This document shows, one piece after another, positions 19,756-27,649 of a stretch of 64,000 bases of DNA. The stretch's first letter is position 1; each line of letters starts with the position of its first letter. A program made the position numbers and the translations under genes. Source of the stretch: an uncultured Opitutaceae bacterium (GTDB lineage: Bacteria > Verrucomicrobiota > Verrucomicrobiia > Opitutales > Opitutaceae); contig OX638348.1 in the NCBI GenBank assembly GCA_951813085.1, forward strand, positions 4,674,501 through 4,738,500, in the 5' to 3' direction. A model generated the notes under the pieces. That model saw only the letters and a list, made by a program, of their open reading frames with translations. It had not been told where the DNA came from and did no database searches.

Positions 19756-20757
19756 TTATTTGCCGAGCTTGGTATAGCCTAGCGAGGAGCATGGCTTGTC
19801 CCAGAGCGTCTTGAGGGTGTCGTCTAGCTTGGTGAAACTAATAGAGAGCCCCGCCATCTCCTGGCAGGTTACGAGTGGGCCGAGCATGATGTCGTAGATG
19901 CCGATGCCCTTGTCCACTAGGATGGCTTTTACCTTCTTGAGGACTATGAGGCATTCCATCATGGTTGTAGAGCCCAGGCTGTTGATCAGGACAAGAACCT
20001 CGTCCCCAGAACCGATGGGCAGATCATCCGCAAGGATGAGGTCAACCAATTTTTCAGCTAGAGCATCCGCAGTCATCATTTTTTCGATACCCACTCCTTG
20101 CTCGCCGTGGATGCCCATGCCTACTCCGATGGAATCATCGTCGAGCTCGAAGGTAGGCTTGCCGGTAGCGGGGATCGATCCAGGAGCTAGGGCGACACCG
20201 ACCGAACGCGTATTGTCGCGGGCATTGGTGACGAGGCTGACGAGCTCATCCAGATCCTTAGCCGAATCGGCGGCAGCTCCAGCGAGCTTGACGATCGGTA
20301 TCAGGCCGGCAATGCCTCGACGATTTTCTTTCTCGCTTGGCGGCGCGGAGGCGACGTCGTCCCAAATTAGGACGGTTTCCACTTTAATGCCTTCTGCCGC
20401 AGCCAGCTGAGCCGCGATCTTGAAATTCATAACGTCCCCTGCGTAGTTACCGTATAAGTACAGGACGCCGTTACCCTTATTCACAGCTCTTGTCGCATCT
20501 AGGATGACGTTGGGAGGAGGGGCTGCGAATATGTCGCCGCAGGCGGCGCCATCCGCCATTCCAGGACCGATGAGACCGTGGTAAATGGGCTCGTGCCCAG
20601 TACCGCCCCCAACGAGTAATGCGACCTTGTCGTCTGCGATATCAGCGAGAGCGATCGCTCCCGGGCCCACTTTGTCGACGGCGCCATTGTAGTAGTCCAC
20701 GAGTCCGTCTACCAGTTCAGGAGCGGCTTGATTGGGGTCGTTGAGTATCTTTTTCAT
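19756..20757 (-). CDS. dhaK: Dihydroxyacetone kinase-type DhaK subunit
   Basis: 333 aa, the normal DhaK length. The substrate-binding subunit holds a short ketose through a hemiaminal to His. Visible are the GGGTGHEP loop (about 50-57), GNYAGDVMNF, and GMGIHGEQG, whose His217 aligns with the substrate-binding His218 of E. coli DhaK. DhaK proteins are known to act on dihydroxyacetone and, in some catabolic clusters, on erythrulose-type substrates. Here dhaK lies between an SDR gene (135 bp upstream) and dhaL. An enzyme specific for another ketose is likely but unproven. Confidence 0.9.
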   Translation of the reverse strand: MKKILNDPNQAAPELVDGLVDYYNGAVDKVGPGAIALADIADDKVALLVGGGTGHEPIYHGLIGPGMADGAACGDIFAAPPPNVILDATRAVNKGNGVLYLYGNYAGDVMNFKIAAQLAAAEGIKVETVLIWDDVASAPPSEKENRRGIAGLIPIVKLAGAAADSAKDLDELVSLVTNARDNTRSVGVALAPGSIPATGKPTFELDDDSIGVGMGIHGEQGVGIEKMMTADALAEKLVDLILADDLPIGSGDEVLVLINSLGSTTMMECLIVLKKVKAILVDKGIGIYDIMLGPLVTCQEMAGLSISFTKLDDTLKTLWDKPCSSLGYTKLGK

Positions 20758-20774
20758 TTGGGATAATTTTATTG

Positions 20775-20804
20775 TTCGCGAATTTCACGAATAGTCACGA
20801 ATGG
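20775..20804. repeat. Dispersed CACGAAT-type repeat unit
   Basis: The core TTCACGAATAGTCACGAAT sits in the gap between the SDR gene and dhaK. An opposite-oriented partner (GTGAAGATTCGTGGGTT) lies at 20874-20890, so the gap is bounded by inverted copies. A very similar unit occurs at 39784-39813 and a weaker one near 48187. Short repeats of this type are widespread between genes in environmental bacteria. Confidence 0.45.
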
Positions 20805-20892
20805 GCGTTTTGAATTGGGTTTGCAGAGTATCTTGGAGCTTTAGGAACGAGTAGTATTGCGCGGTGAGAGATTTGTGAAGATTCGTGGGTTA

Positions 20893-22653
20893 TTATATAA
20901 TTCTATCGTTGCCTCCGTCGACGGGAATCTGAGCTCCGGTGGTTTTTGCGAAGGCGTCCGACGCGAGAGCTACGACCGTGTTTCCAACGCTGCGCGAGGT
21001 GATCTCGGTTTTCATGAGATTGCGTTTCTTGTATTGCTCGACTGTGATTCCATAGCGTTCAGCGGAACGTTCGAGGGCTTCTTTGGTCCAGAGCTTGGTA
21101 TCGAATACGGCGTCGGGATGGATGATATTCACGCGTACGCCATCGGGGGCGAGTTCTAGCGCAGCAACGCGGCAGAGCTGCGTGAGGGCGGCTTTGGCGC
21201 AGGAGTAGCTCGCAGCTCCGGCTCCGGGAGCGTTAACGTTTCGAGAGCCGATGATGATTATGGTCGGATCGATCCCGATCTTCACGAAGGGGATCGCGCG
21301 CTTGAGGAGAACTTGGTGACTGGTGAGATTGACTGCTAGGCTTCGATCCCAATTCTTGGGATCCATATCCTCGATATAAGCGCCAGCGGTGAAAATGCCT
21401 GCGTTGGAAACTACGATGTCGAGTCCGCCATAGGAGCGAACGATGCGCTCGATGAGCCCTTCGATCTGCGATTCCTCGGTGAGGTCGACCGTGACGCCGA
21501 GGGCTCCGATCTCCTCCATGATGGCTTCGATTTCCGGATTGATATCCGCCCCGATGACGCAGGCGCCCGCCTCGGCGAGGGTGGTAGCGGTCGCGAGTCC
21601 AATTCCCGCCGCTGACCCTGATACGAGAGCAATCTTGCCTTGAAGCGGTCGGTCCGTTGTCCCGCATTCGGCCGGTGTCGCGCTGGTTGCCCCATTCCAC
21701 GCGCCAGTCGCGTCGGCTAAATGAGCGGCTTCGCTCGCGTGTGTCGCAAAACGAGCAATTGCGCTAGCGGTGTACGGGCTCCTGCCAAAACTGAATAGGC
21801 CTCGGTCAGGCCAGGACACGATGTGGGTCGATGGCTTGTCCGATAGGGATTGCTCATGGTTGCCGTCCGTTACGGCGCCCAAGGAAGCTGCAGATGGGTT
21901 TCGTGAAAACTGGCGCGCGATGGGAGAATCGTCGTGAATCGCAATGGTTGCATGACCTTGGATATTGGATACCGATTGTCGCAAAGTGGCGATGTCTATC
22001 GTCGGAACGATTTCATCGCTAGCCGATGGGCCTGGAATTGACTTTGACTCGAAATATTCAGACGCGGCCGAATTGAGAGCAATCGTTCGCTGGTAGCAGG
22101 TTTCGGCTTTATCGCTAAACGTAATGAGTCCCTTGTCCGGAACGAGGATGCCGTCTAAAGCGTTGTTTCCGACCGTCTCGGCAATTGCCAATGCGTCTCC
22201 TGATTCAACAACTGCGACGCGGTTGCCGAATAGTTCACCGGCGAGCTCAACGGACTTGGAATTGTTCGCTAAAGCCAGCGTGGCTGCAGTCCGCGTTTGG
22301 TCAACGAATCGGGCAGGGATCGATGCATGCAAGATCGAGTCCGGGGTAGGCGCCTGCGTCATGGGAAGCTCGCCGCAAAGTGCGAGTTGCGCTTCAAGCT
22401 CCTCGGGAGCAAGGGAGCCGAGCTTTCCCAGGCGAGTGAGACGATCGTTCTCCAGCGCGATTAGCTTAGAGCCGTGAGCGAGGAATAGGAGGGTTCGTTC
22501 CGTTCCGAAGATGTCCGGCAAGTCCGACTTGACGGTAGCGAATACCTCTAGATCCGGCGCATTGACGTTCAAAAGAGAAGTCGCATAGACCCTCAAGGGC
22601 AGGGGGTCGCCTTTAGCTTTGGCGGCGTCCTCGCTATTCCATGTGTTTTGCAT
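20893..22653 (-). CDS. SDR dehydrogenase with degenerate class II aldolase-like N-domain
   Basis: 586 aa, with the architecture of the bifunctional rhamnulose-phosphate aldolase/alcohol dehydrogenase (RhaD-ADH, YuxG) family. The C-terminal SDR is complete: SGSAAGIG (345-352), SNAG (416-419), catalytic Tyr483 and Lys487 in YSCAK. The N-terminal aldolase/adducin-like part (about 1-205) keeps the family start (TWNSEDAAKAKGDPLPLRVY) but lacks the GGGNTS loop. It also replaces the zinc-binding HTH with QTR (119-121) and the K-H-G-L histidine with Lys (PDKGL, 172-176). It should therefore be a dehydrogenase without aldolase activity. It is first in the operon with dhaK, dhaL and an LsrF-like aldolase that could supply the missing reaction. 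Confidence 0.8.
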   Translation of the reverse strand: MQNTWNSEDAAKAKGDPLPLRVYATSLLNVNAPDLEVFATVKSDLPDIFGTERTLLFLAHGSKLIALENDRLTRLGKLGSLAPEELEAQLALCGELPMTQAPTPDSILHASIPARFVDQTRTAATLALANNSKSVELAGELFGNRVAVVESGDALAIAETVGNNALDGILVPDKGLITFSDKAETCYQRTIALNSAASEYFESKSIPGPSASDEIVPTIDIATLRQSVSNIQGHATIAIHDDSPIARQFSRNPSAASLGAVTDGNHEQSLSDKPSTHIVSWPDRGLFSFGRSPYTASAIARFATHASEAAHLADATGAWNGATSATPAECGTTDRPLQGKIALVSGSAAGIGLATATTLAEAGACVIGADINPEIEAIMEEIGALGVTVDLTEESQIEGLIERIVRSYGGLDIVVSNAGIFTAGAYIEDMDPKNWDRSLAVNLTSHQVLLKRAIPFVKIGIDPTIIIIGSRNVNAPGAGAASYSCAKAALTQLCRVAALELAPDGVRVNIIHPDAVFDTKLWTKEALERSAERYGITVEQYKKRNLMKTEITSRSVGNTVVALASDAFAKTTGAQIPVDGGNDRII

Positions 22654-22818
22654 ATTCTGAACGTTTACGTAATTTCTCGCGCCTTCGCGGAAAAAGGGAA
22701 TTTCAATGTCTACATTATGGGGAATGCAGCTGTTTCAAGCTAGGACTATTTCTGCAATGATATGTACAAAATCAGCAATCGAGGTCGAGGCGAAAAGGGG
22801 AAGCCTCGGGGTCGGTCG

Positions 22819-23538
22819 TTAGGTATACCGCCTTCGATAGGCAGCGGGCGTTGTGTGGAGGACGTGGAGAAAGGATCGCGTAAAGTGGCTTTGGTCGTAA
22901 AAGCCGCAATCCATAGCGATCGCGGAAATGGGAACATCGCTTTGGCTAAGGGCGGCGCACGATTGCTGGATGCGGTAGCGATTGAGGTATTGGATCGGGG
23001 TTAGATGGAAGCTCTTCTTGAAATGGCGTTCGAAGGCGCTGAGCGAAAGTCCGCAGACTTGGGCAAGGTCCTTGAGCTTAATCTCTTTGGAATAGTTGGC
23101 GGCGATATACTCGATCGACTTATCCAGGGCCGATCGATGCAAGGCGTTCGTGTTCCCTTCGAATTTACGAGTCACCCCGGCGAGGCCGCAGACTTTCCCT
23201 TCACTATCGAATAAAGGAACCTTGTTGGTGATGTGCCATTGAATCAGGCGCTGCGAAGTGGTGATTAGCTCCACCTTGTTTCTTACGACAATCCCCTCAT
23301 CGATGACCTGCTTGTCGTCAGCCGCATAGCTTTTTTCAATATCGTCAGCAAAGAAGTCCGAATCGGGCCGACCGACAATGTCTTCCTTGTTTTCCAAGCC
23401 CATGAAATCCGCCAGCTCTTGATTGATGTAAACGAAGTGGCGATTTGCGTCCTTGACGAAAAACAGAAGCCCGGGAATCACAATCCCATTGTCCTTTATG
23501 AACTGGGAAAGGGAATCAGTGGTGTAGGTCGAGGACAT
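22819..23538 (-). CDS. PAS-domain AraC-family transcriptional regulator
   Basis: 239 aa from the ATG at 23538; an in-frame TTG at 23568 would add ten residues, and neither has a clear ribosome site. Residues about 8-120 form a PAS-like sensor (VIPGLLFFVKDANRHFVYINQELADFMG, then FFADD and AGVTRKFEG). Residues about 135-239 are a double-helix-turn-helix AraC domain (IKLKDLAQVCGLSLSAFERHFKKSF; GFYDQSHFTRSFLHVLHTTPAAYR). PAS-AraC proteins are common in Verrucomicrobia beside carbohydrate genes. It lies 165 bp upstream of the SDR-dhaKL-aldolase genes on the same strand and is the likely local activator. The direct repeats at 26171-26229 are candidate sites. Confidence 0.9.
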   Translation of the reverse strand: MSSTYTTDSLSQFIKDNGIVIPGLLFFVKDANRHFVYINQELADFMGLENKEDIVGRPDSDFFADDIEKSYAADDKQVIDEGIVVRNKVELITTSQRLIQWHITNKVPLFDSEGKVCGLAGVTRKFEGNTNALHRSALDKSIEYIAANYSKEIKLKDLAQVCGLSLSAFERHFKKSFHLTPIQYLNRYRIQQSCAALSQSDVPISAIAMDCGFYDQSHFTRSFLHVLHTTPAAYRRRYT

Positions 23539-23594
23539 TTTCAGGATCGAGAAGTGTGAGGAAATCAAGATCTTGGAATATCGGCAAGGGATTT

Positions 23595-24159
23595 GTTTTT
23601 AACAGGATACGCCCTGCTTTGCAGGGCTACTTGATAGTCACGCTGTATGCGTGACTTACTTGATTGTATTGTAGTTGCTACTGCTGATTCGGGTTGCATC
23701 CTAGGTCTATGGAAAACGATTCACTAACAGAAAAAATAATTGGGGTGTGCTTTGAGGTTCATAATGAACTGGGCAATGGGTTTGTTGAGAAAGTATATGA
23801 GAATGCTCTGAGGGTGGCGCTTTGTCAGGCAGGATTTCGTGTTGATCAGCAAGTTTCGGTAGATGTTCAATTTCGAGGGGTGACGGTGGGTGAGCACTAT
23901 GCCGACCTAATTGTGAATGAGTCGATAGTGATAGAATTGAAGGCGGTAAGACGATTGCAGCCTGAGCATCAAGCTCAGCTAATAAACTATCTCAAAGCGA
24001 CAGGTATCAGCAGAGGGTTGCTGGTGAACTTCGCTACGACTCGACTGGAGGTTAAACGTGGCGATCTCAGCATAGGGTAGGCGATTCATCAAGTTCCCGC
24101 GTCAGCGGGATCATGTGAGCGAACGTAGAGAGCGCATCCTGTTAAACTAAAACAAAAAA
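23595..24159. mobile_element. Inverted-repeat cassette carrying a GxxExxY gene
   Basis: The left end is GTTTTTAACAGGATACGC (23595-23612). The right end is GCGCATCCTGTTAAAC (24132-24147) followed by AAAACAAAAAA-type sequence to 24159. These are imperfect terminal inverted repeats (shared core TTTAACAGGATRCGC). Inside the left end are two perfect hairpins, CCCTGC-TTT-GCAGGG (23612-23626) and AGTCACGC-TGTAT-GCGTGACT (23636-23656). Inside the right end is CCCGC-GTCA-GCGGG-ATCATG (24096-24114). The only gene inside is the GxxExxY gene. A matching gene-less copy is at 9046-9142. No transposase is present, so any movement would have to be in trans. Confidence 0.55.
23709..24080 (+). CDS. GxxExxY family protein
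   Basis: 123 aa from the ATG at 23709; the in-frame TTG five codons upstream is less likely. The family signature is GNGFVEKVYENAL near residue 23, and the later HYADLIVNESIVIELKAV carries the D...E-x-K pattern of a PD-(D/E)xK nuclease-like fold (about 80-95). The C-terminus (LLVNFATTRLEVKR) is also typical. Members are small, numerous in Verrucomicrobia and related genomes, and of unproven function; nuclease activity is only predicted. This copy is the sole plus-strand gene inside a minus-strand region and is enclosed by inverted repeats and hairpins, suggesting recent insertion. Confidence 0.9.
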   Translation: MENDSLTEKIIGVCFEVHNELGNGFVEKVYENALRVALCQAGFRVDQQVSVDVQFRGVTVGEHYADLIVNESIVIELKAVRRLQPEHQAQLINYLKATGISRGLLVNFATTRLEVKRGDLSIG

Positions 24160-24184
24160 GCCCTACCGCGAATCGCAGCAGGGT
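24154..24184 (-). terminator. Intrinsic terminator of the TIM-barrel gene pair
   Basis: Read on the minus strand, a stem CCCTGCTGCG/CGCGGTAGGG with an ATT-type loop is followed directly by C and TTTTTT. It lies 29 bp after the stop of the IolE-like gene. The T-run is also the outermost part of the right inverted repeat of the GxxExxY cassette, so the cassette abuts or reuses a terminator. Confidence 0.75.
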
Positions 24185-24212
24185 TCGTTTGCAAAGTTCT
24201 GAAAAAATAGCT

Positions 24213-25034
24213 TTATCCGTTGATGATGGGGACGAGCTTTTCTTGGCAGTATTCGCCGTCGTGAAGGGTGACGCCGTCAGGATCTTCGATCGCCTTGTCC
24301 GCTTCGTCTTCGCAAATGATCCAACCGTCAAGGTCTTGATCGACGAGCCACTGCGTAATGCCAACGAAATCGACTTCGCCTTCACCCATGAGCGCCCATT
24401 CTGGATTGCCGTCCCAGTCCTTGTAGTGGACGTGGTTTATAAGCGAGCTGAACTCCTTCATTTTGGTGAGCGGATCCATTCCGCCATTGATAATGTGGCC
24501 TACGTCAGGGGTCCAACCCGTGACGCTCGTGTCGAGCCCGTTTAGGATAACGGCGTAGTCTTCCTCAGTTCGATTGATCGAGGTTTCAGGGGAATTCGGA
24601 TGGAATGAGCACTTAAGCCCGGCATCGGTGGCGCGACGCGATACGGCGTTCACGTTTGCGACCAAATTCAGGCGGCGTTGCTCGAGGTCGTGGCGCCCGT
24701 TGGGCATTTGGACCGTGCAAAGAGGCGCTCCTGGGAACTGCTTCAAGGTTTCGATGACCTCATCGGCCTGGCGACGCTCATCCTCCGTTTCTTCGGGATT
24801 ATTCCAGTCGCAAACGAGGGCGATGCCAGCGAGCTTGACGTTGTGCTGGGCAAGCTTTTCGCCGAGCTTTACGGGATCGGTAAGGTCTCCCATCCAGAAG
24901 TGCATCGGTTCGATACCTTCAAAACCTGCCTTTTCGACCATCTCGATCATATGCTCGAGCTTGTTGTCGTAGGCGGCGCCGGTTTCACGCATGAACCAGG
25001 TGTATACTTCTGCTCCTAGTGATATATTAGCCAT
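24213..25034 (-). CDS. Sugar isomerase/epimerase TIM barrel (IolE-like)
   Basis: 273 aa, a xylose-isomerase-like TIM barrel. The metal and substrate residues run in the usual order: Glu in GFEGIEPMHF (about 37-46), SFHPN (about 142), PDVGH (D-x-x-H), HVHYKDWDG, and a late Glu in IICEDE. No signal peptide. Relatives include inosose dehydratase, 2-keto-myo-inositol isomerase and ketose 3-epimerases, and the sequence alone does not separate these. It is the second gene of a pair, 57 bp after the larger TIM barrel, and ends at a clear terminator. It may feed the neighbouring kinase/aldolase operon. Confidence 0.8.
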   Translation of the reverse strand: MANISLGAEVYTWFMRETGAAYDNKLEHMIEMVEKAGFEGIEPMHFWMGDLTDPVKLGEKLAQHNVKLAGIALVCDWNNPEETEDERRQADEVIETLKQFPGAPLCTVQMPNGRHDLEQRRLNLVANVNAVSRRATDAGLKCSFHPNSPETSINRTEEDYAVILNGLDTSVTGWTPDVGHIINGGMDPLTKMKEFSSLINHVHYKDWDGNPEWALMGEGEVDFVGITQWLVDQDLDGWIICEDEADKAIEDPDGVTLHDGEYCQEKLVPIING

Positions 25035-25091
25035 GTTCCTTAAATGTGATTTGGGGTGATTGGTGTGTTATTAGAAAATTGGATACGAGCT

Positions 25092-26123
25092 CTAGGCATT
25101 CCAGCCATGAGCGTCGCGTACGTCTATCATTGAGCTTAGAATGGTATTCCAAGTTTCCGGGTTCTCCAGCATCGCGTTGGGGAACATGCATCCATCCCAG
25201 CAAATATGCTCGATTCCTCTGTCCGCAGCTCCTTCCAGCCAATAGCCGGAGCACTTGACGATATCGACTTTTCCATTCGGATCATCCGCAGGGCAGTGCT
25301 TTCCTGTCTTGTCGTGCGAGCCTGAGCCGTGCACGTTTCCGTCGTTCTGGGCGACGTGAAAATCGATGGTCCAGGGACGCAGGGCATCGGTCATCGTCTT
25401 ATAGGCAGCATCGAACTCTTCCACGCTATAGCCTTCTTGGAGTAGGGCGTGTTCGGGCGCGTTGTAGCCCATGAGATAGAGGTAGGAATGGGCGAGGTCG
25501 CATTGGAATCCGAGCGTCTCGGGCATGCCAACTTCCTCTAGGAGATTGAGCATATCCTTCCAGGAGTGCATGCCCGCCCAGCAGATTTCACCTTCGGCTG
25601 CGAGTCGCTCGCCATTGTCGGCCGCAATCTTGGCCGCTTGCTTGAATGTATCCGCGATACGTTTCGTATTGGTATCTGGGTCCTCTCGCCACTTCTCGAC
25701 GCCGAATTCGGCGGAGTCGATGCGAATGACGCCGTATTGACGCACGCCGTGCTCATTGAAGATCTTTGCGATGCGGCAGGCCTTCTCCACTGCGTCCAAG
25801 AACTTCTGCTGCTGAGCGTCGTCGCCCATGGCCGAATCGCCCACGGTGCCGGGCCAGACGGGAGCGACCAGCGAGCCGACGGCGAACCCGTGATTGGCGA
25901 TCTTGTCTACGATTGCCTTGAGCTCGTCCTCGCTCGCGTCGGGATTCGTGTGCGGCTCGAACAGGAAGTAGTCGATGCCTTCGAACGTCTGTCCGTTGAC
26001 TTCCGCGCCGGCGGTAAGCTCGAGCATGCGATCGAGGCTGATGGGAGGTTCGGCTCCGGGTTCATCTCCGCCTTTTCCGACGAGACCGGGCCACATTGCA
26101 TTATGGAGTTTGGGATAATTCAT
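25092..26123 (-). CDS. Sugar isomerase/epimerase-like TIM barrel protein
   Basis: 343 aa, cytoplasmic. The fold is indicated by [15 protein letters not shown] near residue 50, a Glu in [26 protein letters not shown] (D-x-x-H), [12 protein letters not shown] (H-x-A), and a late [10 protein letters not shown]. These are spaced as in xylose-isomerase-like metal sites but with a longer C-terminal half that includes a His/Asp-rich loop ([13 protein letters not shown]). I cannot name its substrate. It is the first gene of the pair with the IolE-like enzyme and is preceded by three direct repeats likely to be activator sites. Confidence 0.75.
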   Translation of the reverse strand: MNYPKLHNAMWPGLVGKGGDEPGAEPPISLDRMLELTAGAEVNGQTFEGIDYFLFEPHTNPDASEDELKAIVDKIANHGFAVGSLVAPVWPGTVGDSAMGDDAQQQKFLDAVEKACRIAKIFNEHGVRQYGVIRIDSAEFGVEKWREDPDTNTKRIADTFKQAAKIAADNGERLAAEGEICWAGMHSWKDMLNLLEEVGMPETLGFQCDLAHSYLYLMGYNAPEHALLQEGYSVEEFDAAYKTMTDALRPWTIDFHVAQNDGNVHGSGSHDKTGKHCPADDPNGKVDIVKCSGYWLEGAADRGIEHICWDGCMFPNAMLENPETWNTILSSMIDVRDAHGWNA

Positions 26124-26154
26124 TTGTGGTAAGGAATACTGATGCCAACAATTG

Positions 26155-26169
26155 AGAATAATCTATTCT
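26155..26169. promoter_or_regulatory. AGAATA-ATC-TATTCT inverted repeat
   Basis: Perfect 6-bp arms around a 3-bp spacer, 31 bp upstream of the minus-strand TIM-barrel start and just downstream (in transcription sense) of the direct repeats. It could be an operator or overlap the promoter. Confidence 0.35.
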
Positions 26170-26170
26170 G

Positions 26171-26229
26171 GGCAATCCATATTGTAGTCAATTGGCAATC
26201 CATTGTACAATTTAACCACGTCCATTGTA
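26171..26229 (-). promoter_or_regulatory. Three tandem direct repeats, putative AraC-type operator
   Basis: GGCAATCCAT occurs at 26171-26180 and again at 26194-26203 (23-bp period). CCATTGTA occurs at 26200-26207 and 26222-26229 (22-bp period). Together they form three tandem elements about two helical turns apart, the arrangement favoured by AraC-family activators. They lie 48-106 bp upstream of the TIM-barrel pair. A partly similar TACATATCATTGC (minus-strand sense) lies upstream of the SDR gene near 22740-22755. Confidence 0.5.
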
Positions 26230-26337
26230 AAAATCCGCTTTTTAGAGGCGCGAGCGTTATCCCGATTTCTCCGATTGTGGGCAGTCTCTCTCAGGGAACA
26301 TGATGAGATTCGAATCCTGCCAAATATTGCATTCCCT

Positions 26338-27648
26338 CTATTTCCAGTAGCGTTTCGCAGAGGGATGCGTTTCTAGCAGGATTTCCTTGATCGCAATTTT
26401 GTCTCTTCGGGAAATGTGGGAGTAGCCTTCGGGTCGCGTGGCAGGATCTAGAATGCGTTCGATCTCAGGCCAAAGGTAGTCGAGGGCTTCTCGGGGAAGA
26501 TCGTTGAATGTATCCGTGTAGACGATATAGCTGAATGGGTAGCGAAACATGCGCCGGTTCATCCTCAATTGATAGAGCGACCGTCCTTTCGAGTCCTTGG
26601 GCCCGCGTTCCTGGAATTCTGCTGCCATCTCGGATTGGCTTAGGTCGACTTTTGGCAGATCTGCCTCATCGGCAAAGAACATGTATTTCAATACCTTGTC
26701 GCTCGCGTGCTTGATGCGGCGTTTCGTCGAATCGGAAATGGGTTCCTCACGCTTCAAGAGCGCATCCATGACGTGTTGATCGTGAAAGGCGCGTCGCGTC
26801 GCTATCGTCAGGTCGGCGAGGAGCGTGTGCAATTGAGCCTGATGATTGAGGATCAAGTGCGAGACGATATCGCTTCCTAGGGAGGGATATCCTCTTGAGG
26901 GCACGTCTGCGGAGGAGAAGTATGAATTGAATGCGGCTCCATCGGACGTTTCTCGGTAGAGCGCATTCCCCTTGTGAGCGGCCTCCGTATCGGACACGAG
27001 CCATCCGCCCCAACGTTCCGAGAGAGGAGTCGTTTGATCGACGACGCGGGTACCCGCTTTAAAGATGGGCTGACCTGATAGATCCGGGTATACTGATCGA
27101 ACGAGATGGCCGGGGACATCGCGCGTAAATGAGCCACCATGGCATTGCAGGCAGTTATGCGTTTCCCGTATCAGCTTCGGGGGTACGCTATTCATCTCGA
27201 CCGTGTAGAAATTGGTTCCCGTTTCGGGGCTTGGGGCTGAAATTTCGAGAACCTTGGTTCCGGGGACCCAGCCGACGTAGATCTCCTCGTTAAAGTAAAT
27301 GGCCCTGGGATTTTGGGGCCGGATACGGCTTGCTTGCAGGCTCGTTTTTGAAAAGACCAGAGTTTGGGAGGCTGCCGGTATGTCGAACGCCTCTAGAAAC
27401 GGTTCGAGATAGCCGTTGGAGTCAGAGCGCTCCCAGTCCTCCAGATTCTCTGCGTCCGAAAAATAGGCAGCGATCTTGTCGACCGCTTCGCTGTCGTAGT
27501 AGTTGATGGGCTCAGTCTCGTAGAATTTTTGGCTGTACATTGAAGGAGCGATCGCCAAGAGAGCGAAAAGGGCGAGGCCAGGCTTCCAAATTTTTTTTGT
27601 GAGGCGTCCGGCCTGAGACGCCGATTTTGGTGGGTCGCACGCTTGCAT
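26338..27648 (-). CDS. Exported c-type haem protein coupled to the SLOG-SLATT gene
   Basis: 436 aa. A basic N-terminus precedes a hydrophobic export segment (about 23-38). One haem c motif, CLQCH (166-170), follows a THN; no second CxxCH is seen. The rest is helical and soluble, including HLILNHQAQLHTLLADLTIA (possible second haem ligands) and a conserved-looking RMFRYPFSYIVYTDTFNDLP near the C-terminus. I recognise it only as an uncharacterised cytochrome-like protein of the kind found in PVC bacteria. Its ATG begins one base after the TGA of the SLOG-SLATT gene, so the two are translationally coupled. A periplasmic redox protein is an unusual partner for a conflict-system membrane protein. 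Confidence 0.7.
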   Translation of the reverse strand: MQACDPPKSASQAGRLTKKIWKPGLALFALLAIAPSMYSQKFYETEPINYYDSEAVDKIAAYFSDAENLEDWERSDSNGYLEPFLEAFDIPAASQTLVFSKTSLQASRIRPQNPRAIYFNEEIYVGWVPGTKVLEISAPSPETGTNFYTVEMNSVPPKLIRETHNCLQCHGGSFTRDVPGHLVRSVYPDLSGQPIFKAGTRVVDQTTPLSERWGGWLVSDTEAAHKGNALYRETSDGAAFNSYFSSADVPSRGYPSLGSDIVSHLILNHQAQLHTLLADLTIATRRAFHDQHVMDALLKREEPISDSTKRRIKHASDKVLKYMFFADEADLPKVDLSQSEMAAEFQERGPKDSKGRSLYQLRMNRRMFRYPFSYIVYTDTFNDLPREALDYLWPEIERILDPATRPEGYSHISRRDKIAIKEILLETHPSAKRYWK

Positions 27649-27649
27649 C

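Noticed and set aside
18145-20757. Autoinducer-2 (lsr) uptake and breakdown operon
   Set aside because: Only the LsrF-like gene is present; there is no LsrK, LsrG, LsrR or Lsr transporter, and the neighbours are DhaK and DhaL.
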